A DNA stretch of 64,000 bases from Micropterix aruncella (lineage: Eukaryota; Arthropoda; Insecta; Lepidoptera; Micropterigidae). The DNA lies in the NCBI GenBank assembly GCA_944548615.1, contig OX155976.1:1280596-1344595 (forward strand), given 5' to 3'. Below the pieces are notes generated by a model. The model was not told the DNA's origin, did no database searches, and saw nothing but the letters and a program-made list of their open reading frames with translations. This document shows, piece after piece, positions 20,060 to 32,003 of the stretch. The translations under genes were made by a program, and so were the position numbers. Positions within the stretch are counted from its first letter, which is position 1. Each line of letters opens with the position of its first letter.

Positions 20060-20625
20060 TCTCCTGCACAGTCTGTAAAGTAAGTCGGAGAATAAGCGGT
20101 CGAACGAAAACGTTTCTAACTAACGCTGCCTTAACGATGAGAGATATATTATTAAGTTCTAGAGAAAAGTTGTAGAGCTTGATAATGCCTACAAAAAATT
20201 CGGCGACAGTATATGTCTAACTTTTATATTTAAGTCACAAAAAGTAGTATTTTATATTAAAAAAAATAATTTAAATCGTTAGGTCATATTATCAACAATT
20301 ATGAATTCTTATAAAAATAAGTAAATTTATCGTCTCACGTGTTTAAAACCAAAGACTTTTCTCTTTTACTGCATAAATAGTTAAAGAGATAATACGCTCA
20401 CAAATAAGACGCTCACAAGAAGACACTCACACATAATGGTATTATTGTCAAATTGGCATGCAAATACATACATACATCTGCAGTAAAAATATAACTCTTG
20501 TTTTGGCATTCAGGAAATAAATCATAGCACTCAGTACTAACCGAACCACACTCATAATTTCATCACAGGTAAAAAGTTTTACCGCCCAACGAAGTGGGCA
20601 CGGGTCAGCTAGTCTGAAATATATT
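20060..20625 (-). repeat. RTE-type LINE 3' region, inverted copy
   Basis: Inverted match to 14375-14900. Shared blocks include CGAACGAAAACGTTTCTAACT, CATATTATCAACAATTATGAA, GCAAATACATACATACAT and the end CAACGAAGTGGGCACGGGTCAGCTAG. Confidence 0.75.
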
Positions 20626-20799
20626 ATTTGCAGTGAAGATCCATAAAATACAGTATTATGATGATCGATCACTGGGCACATCATCTTGAACAGCTGACCG
20701 TAGCACATTACATACATCAGTAAACAGAGCGGCAATGAAATCATAAGACATTACAGAGTTCAAGCAACATTCCAGTTTTTCCCCTCCATATACTGCTGA

Positions 20800-21627
20800 C
20801 TACCTTGAGCATTCTTAGGAATATACAGTTTGTACTAAGGGACCACGATCAGTATTTCAAAACAAACAATGTTGAACACGGCTATAACACACGAAATAAA
20901 CATGAGCTACAAGCACCCAAGCCAAATTTAACTCTATTTAAAAAAGGAATGTTATACAATGCAATAAAAATCTATAACCACCTACCTGCAAATATCAAAG
21001 AAATGAAAGGAAAAGGGTTTACCGCAGCGTTGAAAAAATGGCTTATCGATAAAAGCTTTTACACATTAAACGAATATTTCTCATAATATTATATTGTAGG
21101 CATGCATTTTCATTTTGTTTTTAAATTAATTCAATTAGGAAGATTACAAATTTTCAATTATATACATTTCGTATTTATAGGCGGATTTTTGATTATTCCT
21201 TGATTTTGTTTTTTTTTCATTATTTTTTACATTATTGATGAATTATTTTTTATTAATTGTTTTCTACTGTTACATTTTAAATTATATACATTTCGTATTT
21301 ATAGGCGGAATTTTGATTATTCCTTGATTTTTGATTTTTTCTTTATTTTTTATATTATTGGTGAATTATTTTTTCTAATTGTCGTCTATTGTTAGTTCTA
21401 CTTATCCGGTCTGTTTAAATTTTTTTCATGTTAAACCAGTGAAATAATTGCATTTTTAATAAGATATTATAATTAGCAGATAAGTCAATTTAGCAGATAA
21501 GTAAATTTGTCAATCTGTTTTAATAACAGGTAATTGTGAGATACATAGTTTTACGCATTATCACCATAAATGTACCACCACAATTTCGGACAATAAAAAT
21601 ATTTCTATTTCTATTTCTATTTCTTAC
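20800..21627 (+). pseudogene. LINE ORF2 C terminus with 3' UTR and TTTCTA tail
   Basis: The plus strand reads YNTRNKHELQAPKPNLTLF, KKGMLYNAIKIYNHLPANIK and LKKWLIDKSFYTLNEYFS then stop at 21084. A 3' UTR with an internal ~120-bp direct repeat (TATACATTTCGTATTTATAGG at 21162 and 21284) follows, ending in a TTTCTATTTCTA tract near 21600-21627. The interrupted LINE at 54590-56400 belongs to the same group. Confidence 0.85.
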
Positions 21628-21952
21628 ACAGCGTATTCAGTTTATCATTTCTAGTATTCTAAACAGTCATTAAAAATACAATTCCTGGATGTGTTGGATA
21701 TCAGGTATTTGGCCATGTTTTATAACTCAGAAATGGCTTATATATAACTCATATATAACTCAGAAATGGCTCATAATTGAGATCATTTGCTATAGTAATC
21801 AATGTTCTATATAAAAATATCTTTCCATCGCTATATGATTTTCAGCTATTGGAAAATGAGCCAAAAAAGGCCCATTCTCATTTATAAGATTAATATTTAT
21901 TATGTAACTCGTATTAACAGAAAATTATTCTATTAACGTTATTGGATCGTTC

Positions 21953-22250
21953 TGTCTCCCGTGAGGTAAGCACAGAAGACCTGGGACGAAAAGCAATCTA
22001 TCTAGTTACACCACCTGCCCTTACGGCGAAGCACCGGGAAAGGTAATAAGCGGTCAGCCTCGCCCCCTGACTACCAGTTTGGAATGATATCTCCGTCTGG
22101 AATTAACCTTCAGGATACCTCCTACCTCCTGACTGGTTACAGGATCGAGGTCGCTTGCGCAGTCCTCTCCCTTATGAAGTGGTGATACGGTGACTACCGA
22201 ATCTATCGCGGACGACGGCATACGTTTCCGGCCCTCTCAGTGGGAGAGTA
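21953..22250 (-). repeat. GC-rich retroposon, diverged partial copy
   Basis: Antisense, 3' half. It shares AGGTCGCTTGCGCAGTCCTC, CTATCGCGGACGACGGCAT and GTAAGCACAGAAGACCTGGG with other members, but is closer to the subfamily at 31457 and 59019 (GAATGATATCTCCGTCTGGA). Confidence 0.75.
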
Positions 22251-22689
22251 AAACGAAAGATCGCCCAGGATGGAGACTGCTAGTGCAGGGCAATGTAGAT
22301 GGTTTTGAAAAGAAGAAATAAGAAAAGGGAAAAAAATATTTTCAAAAACCCGATCTGGGTATAGAAATTACATATCAAATAAAATTGGTATTTCTACAAA
22401 TAAAATTACATTTCAAATTATAAAAAAGTCTATAAAAAACTAATATTGAAAAAAAAACATAGAAATTCATAAATAACAAAGACATAAAAACTAGAAAAAT
22501 AAAAATAAACAGAAATAATGAGAAAACATAGAGAATCAGCAATTCAATAACAAAAATATATAAAAACAAAAATAAAATAAAATAGAAAGCATCCAAAGAG
22601 TGCTACATAAACTACATTTAATAAGGATCGCTATCATTTAATAAGTTAAGATCGATAGCATTTAATAAGTTTTAAAAGATAGTTTGTAT

Positions 22690-23225
22690 CAATAAACAAT
22701 CAAGAAATAGAAAAATTCATCGACTCTCCAAAGAACAAAAAATCAAATGGTCTCGATGATATACCTGTTAGCGTAATTAAAATCCATAAACGTGTACTGG
22801 CACCTTGTCTAACATATCTTTACAATTTAAGCTTTTCAGAGGGAATATTTCCAGATTGTCAAGAAGTAGCCAAGATTACACCGATATATAAAAAAGGGCG
22901 ATCCCACGAGCGTAGAAAATTATCGACCCGTAGCCCTACTGAGTAATTTCTCAAAAATTTTGGAGAAGGTCACCGAAAAACGACTAAATGGTTTCCTGGA
23001 AAAAATTGTGGTCATTTCAGACAGTCAATATGGATTCCGGACAAAAAAAAAATTTATACAGGATGCCGCGCCGTCTGCATGTTTCATGATTGAGAATAGT
23101 CGAAACAAGAAGATGCTTTCAGCAGGACTGTTCTGCGATCCAAGCAAAGCATTCGACTGTTTAAATATCAGTACCTTGGTAGACAAGCTAAACCATTATG
23201 GAATTGAAAAGAAGAGGCTGCTCGA
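22690..23225 (+). pseudogene. LINE reverse transcriptase, N-terminal half of RT domain
   Basis: The plus frame SPKNKKSNGLDDIPVSVIK and [20 protein letters not shown] then TPIYKKG shifts at about 22900 and resumes [29 protein letters not shown] and [13 protein letters not shown]. These are RT motifs 1-3: the GxDxIP start, TPIYKKG, QYGFR and F-D-x-x-KAFD. The catalytic YxDD block is absent. The frame then runs without a break into an unrelated zinc-finger tail at 23226. Confidence 0.85.
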
Positions 23226-23388
23226 CTTAGATGCCAAGCGCGACGAGCTTAAGGCCCGACCACCAGCGGCCATAAAATATAATTACATAAATGGTGTCTT
23301 GACTTGCGCCAAATGTGCACGCACATTCCAAGCTAAGATCGACTACATCAGTCACCTGGGGGTGCACCAGCAAAACCCCCAACCATAA
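23226..23388 (+). pseudogene. C2H2-finger tail of a second LINE, fused in frame
   Basis: The frame continues [40 protein letters not shown] then SHLGVHQQ to a stop at 23386. C-x2-C with H-x4-H is a C2H2 finger of the sort ending some LINE-encoded proteins. It follows the broken RT domain directly, so it is either a recombination junction or an internal deletion. I doubt it is expressed. Confidence 0.6.
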
Positions 23389-23399
23389 AAAAAAAAATA

Positions 23400-23475
23400 C
23401 AAATACGATGAAGTCACTAGAATCTATAATGCAGTCGCTATGGCCGAACACGGCTAGGAGGATATTTCGATACTT
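23400..23475 (+). pseudogene. LINE fragment (SLES-type)
   Basis: The plus strand reads MKSLESIMQSLWPNTARRIF, matching SLESTMQSLWPNTARRI in the antisense LINE at 59964-60275. Only about 70 bases are preserved. Confidence 0.65.
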
Positions 23476-23476
23476 T

Positions 23477-23818
23477 TCCCGGCTTATTCACCCGGGATCG
23501 TGTGGTCGAATGATCATTTCAAGAGCAGTTTCCATAAGGTTTACAACTACCCCCACTCTATAGGAAACATTATGTTCCAGGCTTCCTCGGCTGTTAGTCG
23601 GAGTGCACGATCGATTGGCTGACGCCGTACGGTGCGAAAACCGTCCAGGCGCGCCCGAAGGTTGACTGCTAGGGGAGACTGGTCCGCAGGAAAGCGTCCT
23701 ACCCTGGCTCTCCCTTCTGCGTGGAGGTCGCCGGATGGGTGTTGACCCGTGAGTATGACCGACCTTGAACGAATGGGTCTTTATGGCCAACTCCAACAGG
23801 GCACATTAGCTTCCCTGT
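23477..23818 (-). repeat. GC-rich retroposon, subfamily-B-like partial copy
   Basis: Antisense copy from the middle of the element to its 5' end at 23818 (AGCTAATGTGCCC on the minus strand). It shares CTATAGGAAACA, ATCGATTGGCTGACGCCG and GATGGGTGTTGACCCGTGAG with 32004-32669. The 3' half is missing. Confidence 0.8.
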
Positions 23819-24309
23819 GTACAACACGCAATCATCTACGACACAAATACAGACACAACTATCCATACCTTCTTTACTTCCGAGACACTTCAAAAACCTT
23901 AAATTTCTTTCACTTTGATGGAGAACGTTGCCTCGGCCGCGCGATGTGTGAGAAAATGTCAGCCATATTCGGAAGCACTAGAAATGTATGAAAAGTATTT
24001 GAAAATGCCTTAAGCTTCATTGACGTTCATAGGTGAGCTGTAAACACGTCTACCTTCTCTATACCGTGTAAGTACAGTCATTAACATAAAAGGAAACGTG
24101 TATCAGAGAATGGATATTTTGGTATAAAAGGTGTCCCAAAGTGTGATAAAAATAAGAAGCTAGGGAATTAAAATAATTAATTGTGCCTATGTAGACAGGT
24201 GTATAAAAGTTCAGTAGACAATAATGTAAAAGTTCAGCTCTTTAATCTCGTATTAGAATTATAAACATCCGAGGTTTTGACTGAACGATTTTGTGAAATA
24301 AAAAATACG

Positions 24310-24905
24310 TGTGGCACTCGGGGACTGCCGCTGTAAAGCTATTGCATAGCATTTTTAACAACTTATGCAATAATAATTATTTTTTTTTTTTTTCTGATAT
24401 CAGATAACTGCGCTCTATCGGCAAATGTTGAAATTATTCCGAATCATATGGGGCTGGGGAATCAAATGATTCGGAATAATTCCGATAGGGCGCCGCGCAC
24501 GAATGTTATTCAATAAAGCAACAAAACCGGATATTATTCTTTTATTCTTTGACTATTCGAAAAAAATCGTAGATAAAAAGATAGATAATTAAATTATCTT
24601 TAAAATGGTGCAGGTTTCATAATAATACGCTAGATAATATTTGCGTGGTAGTCGTTTTTGTGTTCGGTTAGACCTAATTTCACAAATTAATTACACTATG
24701 TAATAAAAACAAAATATAAAATATTCAAGGCTAAGAATATTAGGAAAATGTTCTTGTTTAACATATATTTTTTTCGAATCGTAAGCAGTACTCGTTTAGA
24801 CGTAATTATCAGTTTAAAAGCATTAATTTTCGTTAAGAAATTTCTTCATTCGGTCGCCGCGCTGGGCTAGGCCCGCGATAAAAGCTATGCAATAGCTTAA
24901 TAGGT
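24310..24905. repeat. Element with inverted CTATTGCATAGC ends and internal hairpin
   Basis: AAGCTATTGCATAGC near 24339 and GCTATGCAATAGCTT near 24882 are inverted ends, preceded on the left by GGCACTCGGGGACTGCCG. Inside, 24410-24493 folds into a two-step hairpin: arms 24410-24421/24482-24493 (11 of 12) and 24432-24447/24466-24481 (16 of 16). No coding frame is seen. It may be a MITE; the family is unknown to me. Confidence 0.55.
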
Positions 24906-24949
24906 TTTATAAACTTGTTAAATAGGTAAGATAAATAAATAAATATTAA

Positions 24950-25285
24950 AAAAACACTAAAAACACGCTTTTATAAATGCAGGGAAAAAACAAAAAATCC
25001 GGCTTTATCATCAGACCTTGAAACTTAATCGTGGTCAAAGTTCATTCCGACACTTTTCTAACAAGTCCAAACACAGCTATGATACGATATTCCATCATGA
25101 AGTCCAGTTCATATCTTCCGACTCAGAACAGTTCGACAGTACCATATTATTGTATTGTCATCAGAACTACATACAGCTGTCAATTTTCATGACGCTACGA
25201 TCCTTGGGAGATGGATACATTAGTTACCTTAGATTCCATTACATAGTTACATACAGGTCGACCTAATAAAAGCGTGTTAAAAACG
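24950..25285 (+). mobile_element. Short TIR element (ACACGCTTTT ends), deleted copy
   Basis: Ends AACACGCTTTT near 24962 and AAAAGCGTGTT near 25268 form inverted repeats. Inside are CATCATCAGACCTTGAAAC, GTCCAAACACAGCT and TTACATACAGGTCGACCT. The same element occurs complete and inverted at 57385-57760, and at 31215-32795 carrying two insertions. No protein is encoded. Confidence 0.7.
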
Positions 25286-25370
25286 AATTTAACGCGTGAA
25301 TTTTGTAGCACCCGACGTTTCGTTGACTTTGCAGCCGCCGTTGTCTAAGGTAGACTGTCTACCTGGTGGT

Positions 25371-25806
25371 GAACGGTTTCGTGAATCTTGGGCCACAAGA
25401 TCCATTTTGTTCTCGGATCGGCTCGACTCACGATTCAGCTCCTATTCAGAAGCCTCCTCGAGTGGAAGGCTTACCCGGGTATAAGACTCCCGTGTCTCAG
25501 GCCTCAGATCTGGTGGACCGGTTTCTCCCGTGGGAATTACATCCCATCACCACTGGACAGTCTACGTACCGGTTGGCGAAGCCAATCGTTTGTGCATTCT
25601 GACTAATTGCTGAAGGGGTCTGGAGACTATGGAAATACACTGTTTTATAAGCAGCGTTGGTGGATGTTGACCTGTTGTTATGCCACTCTTGAGGAAACTA
25701 GATCCCGTGTGGCACTGCGGGCAAAGAACGCCCAGGTCCGCGATAAATTCAAACTGAATTACCCCTGTAATACAACAGGTAGAGGTCGCGTAAGCGACTT
25801 CGCACT
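25371..25806 (+). repeat. GC-rich retroposon, subfamily C, 3'-truncated
   Basis: Sense copy starting GGTGAACGGTTTCGTG, collinear with 59019-59735 up to GGTCGCGTAAGCGACTTCG, where it stops. It shares TTCAGAAGCCTC, CACTGGACxGT and GCAAAGAACGCCCAGGTCCG. The open frames in it are not conserved between copies. Confidence 0.8.
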
Positions 25807-26329
25807 TTAATTTGATTCTAACATAACCTAATAGTAGAGAACTTTAATTTGACACTAAACACGATATACAAATTCAGGGGAAAAAATGTCATCTATTATG
25901 GTTGCCTCACTCAACGCCGGTTCTAAGAAGACATATTCATATATTTCTTAAATAATATTCATTATTTTGAGAAATGTTTACATATTCATCAATTAAGGAT
26001 TTAATAGATTAGGATTAACGATGTAGAAATATAAAAAAGAAAAATATTGCCAAAATGTTTTGATTCCCTGTTTTTATTACACCAGTAGAAATCAAAACGG
26101 TATAATTTATGAATACAGTACCATCAAAACGATCTAAATATTCCGGTTTCAATCAAAACGGTCTAAATGAAAATTACTTTTGTTTTATAATGTATCATTC
26201 TTGCAATGAAAAATTACTTGCGAATGCTAGATCTTATACAAATCAGCCAAGGTAACAACTTAAAAGACAAAATATACAAATAAACAATGAATACGAATAT
26301 TGTGTTTTTCCGGAAAACAGGGAGAGATC

Positions 26330-26560
26330 AGGTCGTTATAAGGGAAACTTTGAAGTGTCGAAACGTCTAACGTCTTTTGGACAATGTCATTACAGCTTTC
26401 TTGCTCCAAGAATGGTTAATATCATGAGTAAAGAGAACATATTGGAAATTAGCAGCAACCAACAAAAATATCACCTTACATTATGGTTAATAAACCTTGG
26501 TAGCAGAGTAACGGTGAAAACATTCATCACAATTTTAAAATAAATAAATATATTTATTTT
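26330..26560 (+). pseudogene. LINE ORF2 C-terminal fragment
   Basis: The plus strand reads SKRLTSFGQCHYSFLAPRMV, KENILEISSNQQKYHLTLWL and a stop at 26541, corresponding to MTSFGQRHFTVLGPRTYNLL at 27085. An AT-rich 3' UTR follows. Confidence 0.7.
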
Positions 26561-27084
26561 CTATATATTTTCTATACGTATTTTTACTAATGGTTATATA
26601 TTATTAGTTATTATTATAAATGATTATTTATTGTTGCTATTATATATTATTATACATTATTATTTAGTATTACTTGTTTATAGTTCTAACATTATTTTGG
26701 TGTAGTGAGAATTTCATTTTAACTTGATTTGATTCAAATTTTTTATTTTTATTTTGGAAGTTATCGTTTGTATTGGTGTTCTTCTTAAACAGGCTCTGCC
26801 TAGTTAGGAGCAACACAATCTATGTTTATTGATTTATTTATTTATTACAAAAGGTACACAAACAATACTCTAATATTACATGGCTATCGCTAACATTTTT
26901 ACTTTGTTTCTAATTAGAGTATAATATTATATGTGTACTTCGCATGCTTAATTTATAATAGCGTATGTGCCGTATCTCATGATTTACAAAACTATCAAAA
27001 TTATCAAAATTATCAGTACAAAAATTAATATCCTTAAAAATTATCAAAACAAAAATTTAAAATTTTAGAAATAAGTTTACTACT

Positions 27085-27555
27085 TTAAATAATTCCATCT
27101 TCTAAAAGGTTATATGTCCTGGGGCCCAAAACAGTAAAATGCCTTTGACCAAAAGAGGTCATCATTCGGGGAATATCTATTTTTTTAGCAACGGATCGCC
27201 TTGTTGGATGCATTTGTTGTGAGAAAGTCCTGTTGCATTTGAATTGAATAAAATTTACACAGAATTTTAAGTAAAGCTGTCTCAAATCCAATATTTCATA
27301 TTCCAAAAACAATTTTTCCGATGAGTACCTGTAAGGCTTACGCGTGATGATTTTTATAATTAGTTTCTGTGCCACCTCTGCTGGGTAAATAGTAGTTTTT
27401 GCACAGGCTCCCCAGCCAATGATTCCATAGCTTAGAATACTTTGGCACAAGGCATAGTATGTTGTTTTTAATGTCTTGGGGTCTAAAATTGGTGGTTGTG
27501 GTTTTACATTTTGGCACAAAACACAATTTTCTACTATTTGGAATAGACATTTCAA
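27085..27555 (-). pseudogene. LINE ORF2 C-terminal domain
   Basis: A minus-strand frame of 156 codons: TLKTTYYALCQSILSYGIIG, WGACAKTTIYPAEVAQKLI, then CVNFIQFKCNRTFSQQMHP and MTSFGQRHFTVLGPRTYNLL. This is the region after the RT palm of a jockey/CR1-type LINE and is open throughout, so the insertion is fairly young. The polymerase core is missing (5' truncation). Confidence 0.85.
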
Positions 27556-27974
27556 AAGATATTAGCGTAATCTTCTAATGAAACCTTGTAAACCGTACGG
27601 TGGCGCGCGACGGACTGAGCGAGTATTGAACTATGACGTCACACGCAGCGAGCGCCGGCGGAAAAACTAGCGTTGCGCATTTATATTTAAAATTCCATAT
27701 CTCTTAAACTAATGGACGTATCGAAATGATTTTTTCACACGATTTTTTTTATATTTAGAATACAATACGGCGAGCTAAAAATAACAGAGAGCTAAAGAGA
27801 ACATTCTCCATTCACGTATACCTTCATGAACAAAAATGTCATATATCGTGGAAATACGTAGTTATATAAATACATGTAATAATAACATTACTGGATGATT
27901 TGTAATACTGTAGGTGTTAACTACTCGACATTTTAGAGTAGTAATGAAAACATGATAGTTATTTGTTATTAGTT

Positions 27975-28590
27975 ATTTGTTATTGCGGTGTAGTAGAGCG
28001 TTTAGTGGTAGCACCTTTCAGGTTACTTCAGCCGGCTCTCGTTACGGAGGGTGGAGAACCACACTGGTCCACAGGCGTTCTACAAATCTCTCACCAGTGG
28101 CTCCAAGTAGCTGTTGTACACGCATCAGCCACATCGCGGTAAACCACGTCGGCTCGTGGGCTAAACCTGGTCGAGGGGGGCCTGCACCCTTCGGCGGACA
28201 GGTCTGATTGCGGATACCTCCTGCATAGTGTACGAAGACTGGCCCGGCGAAGAAGGCAACTCGACAGCTTATAAGCGCCGGATGTTACCGGAAGCGGCGG
28301 CACAGCACGGCATCGTAGAAGGCCTAGGGCGTCCGGTTGAGGACTAAAAACCGGCGGCAGAAACTGCATCCCTCTTTCCTCCAATCGTGGCGGATCTCCG
28401 CTCCATTGGCGCACTGATTGCAGGGACGAGAGAGTGAGTCTTCACCAGCGCAACCGCTTACTCACTGTAAACTATTCACGCGCAGATGACCTCTAGTTTT
28501 TTAACATCGGACCGGACTTGTAAGAACTGTCAACCAAGAGGTAGCCGTTGTCGGATCACAATGAGGAGGACATCACTCACATTAGGAGGC
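27975..28590 (+). repeat. Unclassified GC-rich block
   Basis: GC-rich DNA between AT-rich flanks. It is similar in style to, but not alignable by eye with, the GC-rich retroposon family; 28091-28414 is open by composition only. It starts after TTGCGGTGTAGTAGAGCG and fades near GTCAACCAAGAGG. Possibly a separate SINE-like family; no second copy in the window. Confidence 0.4.
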
Positions 28591-29366
28591 ACATTATTTT
28601 GTAATGTAATGTAACATAATATTATCCTGCTATGTAGTTATGTTTATAATATGTAATATTTTTTGAGGATTTCAACAGATTGTATCCACCTATTTAATTT
28701 TTGTAGATACCTAGTCATTTTAGAAAAAAATATGATTATGATTATGATTATTATAGATTCTGCATCCCCGATGTCTCGTATTAAATGATCAAACTTCGAT
28801 TCCATACCCCCCTACCATATCTTCCTATACTAAGAAAAGGGATTCCTACTAAATGGCTCACTTTATAAAAGAAAAGAAAAAAGAAAAAAATATATATTTC
28901 TTCAGACTTTAGCTTGAAATGAAGTCTAGTCATTATGCAGTCATTGACTGTATTTTCCTAGGGCTGCTTACGAAAGTCGCCGGTCAGCATTGTAGCTAGT
29001 ACAGCCAGAGAAATAGTTAAGGATTAGTGGCGATGAAATATGATACCTCATCGCGTACCACGATACGAATCGACATTATTTCTTGCTAGTTTTCAATTTC
29101 TTACTACTTATCCAGAGTTTCAGACAAACAAATAGTAAACCGGATTACTGCGGCGCTGGTGTATTGAATTAAAAACAAAATATTGTTTTCATCGATCTCC
29201 TTTCCACCTACGAAGTTGCCTTAAATAAAAAACTAATGCGGTTGTTTGACGTTATTTCTACACGACTGCCTAAAAAAAGGAGTGTTATGTGTTTAGCATT
29301 CATGTATGTATGAGTATATTTTCCGTCTATTAGAATCGTTATGTCATCCCGAGTGTCACAGGATAC

Positions 29367-30010
29367 GTGCCGCGATCCCTACGTGCCGTATTCACTCTCC
29401 AGAAAAGAGCCATAAGTGCGATAGCAGGTATTGATCCACGGCAGTCATGTCGTGAACACTTCCAAAAACTAGGGATATTGACCGTATATGCGATTTTTGC
29501 TCAAGAAGCTCTTTGCGAATTCTATTGCAATAAGAGCTCGGCCATATCCCACGAGGAAGTACATCGGCATGACACCAGGTATAAAACCCAGTATTTCCAA
29601 CCGTTCGTAGCACGAACTGCCAAGTTCCAGGCGACTAGTCGATACTTAGGCCTCAAACTTTTTAATAAATTGCCCGAAAGATTAAAAGCGATTAAAAACA
29701 TCGATATTTTCAAGAGATCCAACCGAGTCTATCTGCTTAAAATCAACATGTATCCTCATAACGATTTCTTAAATTATTTTGAAAATACATAGCATCGTAT
29801 CTACCCATTTATCTAATACGTATTATTTACCGTTAATTGTATTGTTGTAAACTGTTATCATATATTCTTTGATTTTGTAAATTGGTAAGTTTTAAATTAT
29901 ATATTGTAAATCATCTCTTGGCTAAATTGAGTAACTATTTTAAGATTAATTACTGTCATTCCTACACAATTATTGTTATGGTTGTATTGGAAATAAATAC
30001 TTTTATCTTA
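29367..30010 (+). pseudogene. LINE ORF2 C-terminal domain and 3' UTR
   Basis: A plus frame of 141 codons: LQKRAISAIAGIDPRQSCR, EHFQKLGILTVYAIFAQEAL, RYKTQYFQPFVARTAKFQAT and LKLFNKLPERLKAIKNIDIF, stop at 29790. LQKRAI and LKLFNKLP are standard for the C-terminal end of LINE ORF2. The 3' UTR ends near 30000 in ATAAATAC. Confidence 0.85.
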
Positions 30011-30449
30011 TCCATTTTATCTTGCTCTCAAATAAAAAGAAAGCAGCGTCTTTAATATAAATCGCCGTGTTACGTGTTGGCGTAAAATACAGTTATCATT
30101 TGCAAGTTTATTTTTTTTCGTTCATTCTCTTCGCGCCCGTCCGGTAAATATTAAAACGTCAGATAAACCCGGTAGGTCGAGTACAAAGAGAAGTATTTAG
30201 AATATTTATCTCGCAAAATAAATTATACAATGTGTTTAATTACTCTCGACAATATATTACTGATTTTCAAATTCCGAGTGTCATCTCGAGTGTCATAGGA
30301 TAACTAAAGTGCTCAAATGTCAAAAAAATATTTATCTAGATATTTCTAAATGTCAATTAATTAGGATAAATATATCGTGTTTAATATCAAATGTATCTAT
30401 AAGGATAAATACACAAACCATCTGGATAAATACACAAACGGTTCTGAGG

Positions 30450-30648
30450 TGGATGCGTTTTAAATTCTTTCACGAAATAGAATTCGCCGATTACAACGCC
30501 CAAACTCACTTTTTTGAATGTCAATCTCTGAAGACGAGACGTACTCTTATAGATCTTCTCCTCATTAATTCACTCCTTACCCATAAATTCGACAGCCCTG
30601 ATCTGCTCAGTTGTTTCCCGCTGAACATTCCGTCGACCCACAGATCTC
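30450..30648 (+). pseudogene. LINE fragment (SLxxRR-type) cut by a retroposon
   Basis: The plus strand reads FFECQSLKTRRTLIDLLLIN, SLLTHKFDSPDLLSCFPLNI and PSTHR, then ends abruptly at the GC-rich retroposon starting at 30649. The segment matches SLKLRREMLTMAYVFKLVRG at 18133. Confidence 0.7.
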
Positions 30649-30952
30649 TCGGTATACACCGTTTCACCGCTTCGTAAGGGAGAGGACCCCGCAAGCGACC
30701 TCTAACTCGTAGCCAATCGAGAGACTGGAGTAATCTGGTCGCAATTGGAAGTCAGGGCGTGAGTGTAAGCCCGCTGGGTAGCATTCCTGACTATCTCGCG
30801 CTTAAGGCGTTGGCCTCTTACAAGCTTGTGGCAGAGCTTGATGGTGGACTGTTTTTGTCCAAGTCTTCTGCGCTCACTTCAGGGAGACAGAATGACTAAT
30901 CGTTAAAACTTCCTGAGGTGGTGGGCTCGCCCGCTGTAGTTGGCAACTCTAG
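30649..30952 (+). mobile_element. GC-rich retroposon, 5'-truncated copy
   Basis: Sense copy of the 3' half, starting TCGGTATACACCGTTTCACC and ending with the hairpin GGGCTCGCCC and AACTCTAG. It is inserted in a LINE fragment. No clear target duplication is visible. Confidence 0.8.
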
Positions 30953-31456
30953 TTGAAGACATGACTCTCTTGGACTTGCAATCGCCTGTACGCTTACATG
31001 AGACGTTGTTATAAGCGGTATCGTGGCCAAAGCAAGGAAAATTATTTATGCCTTTAAAGCCCTCAGCAAGAGGGTCGCTCCGAAGATGCTAAACATTATT
31101 TAATATGATTTAGCCCAGAGTATTATTGCATAAGATAAGAGGTTTTTTGGCGGTTCTTTCAGGGGTAGATCTCATAGTATCCGTCAGTAGAAAAACTAAA
31201 AAAATAAAAGTTAAAAAAAAACACTAAAAACACGCTTTTGGGCTATGATACGATATTCACATACACACGGCTATGATACGACATTCCATCATGGAATGCC
31301 AGTGCCTATCTTCAGGCTTCATCATCAGACCTTGAAACCTAATCGTTTTCAAAGTTCATTCCAAGACTTTTCTAACAAGTCCAAACACAGCTTTGATACG
31401 ATGTTCCATCATGAAGTTCCAGTTCATATCTTCCAACTCCATCATCAGATGAGCCT

Positions 31457-31968
31457 CCACGCAGCAGGGAGAGCCAAGATAGGACGCGGCCTGCGGGTCA
31501 GTCTCCCCTAGGAATCAACCTTCGGGCGCTCCTGGACGGTTTGCGCACCGTGCGGCGTCAGCCAATCGATTGTTCACTTCGACTAACAGCCGGGGAAGTC
31601 TGAGAGAAGTAATGTTTCCTATAGAGCGGAGATGGTTGTTAACCATTCGGCCACCCGAACCCGGGTGAAAAAGCCGGTCAAGGGATGCCGTGGTCCGCGA
31701 TAGATCCGGTAGACACCGTATCACCGCTTCATAAAGGAGAGAGCCGCGCAAGCTACCTCGATCCTGTGACCAGTAAGGAGGTAAAAGCTATCCTGAAGGT
31801 TAATTCCAGACGGAGATATCATTCGAAATTGGTAGTCAGGGGGCGAGGCTGCCCACTGTTTACCTGTCCCGGTGCCTCGCCGTAAGGCGTTGGCCTCTGA
31901 CGGGCAGGGGGCGTAGCTAGACTGTGGATTGTTTTTTGCCCCAAGTCTTCTGCGCTCACCTCATGGGA
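31457..31968 (+). mobile_element. GC-rich retroposon, diverged copy inside TIR element
   Basis: Sense, starting in the middle of the element (GAGCCTCCACGCAGCAGGG) and ending CCTCATGGGAGACAGAT, without the last hairpin. The host word CAGAT lies at both ends, a possible 5-bp duplication. It is related to the subfamily at 59019 in its 3' part (CAGGGGGCGAGGCT). Confidence 0.65.
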
Positions 31969-32003
31969 GACAGATCGACAGTACCATAGTATTGTATTGT
32001 CAT

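Noticed and set aside
30309..30677. 122-codon frame across 30309-30677 as one gene
   Set aside because: Its middle is a LINE fragment and its end is the GC-rich retroposon; the frame is a fusion by insertion.
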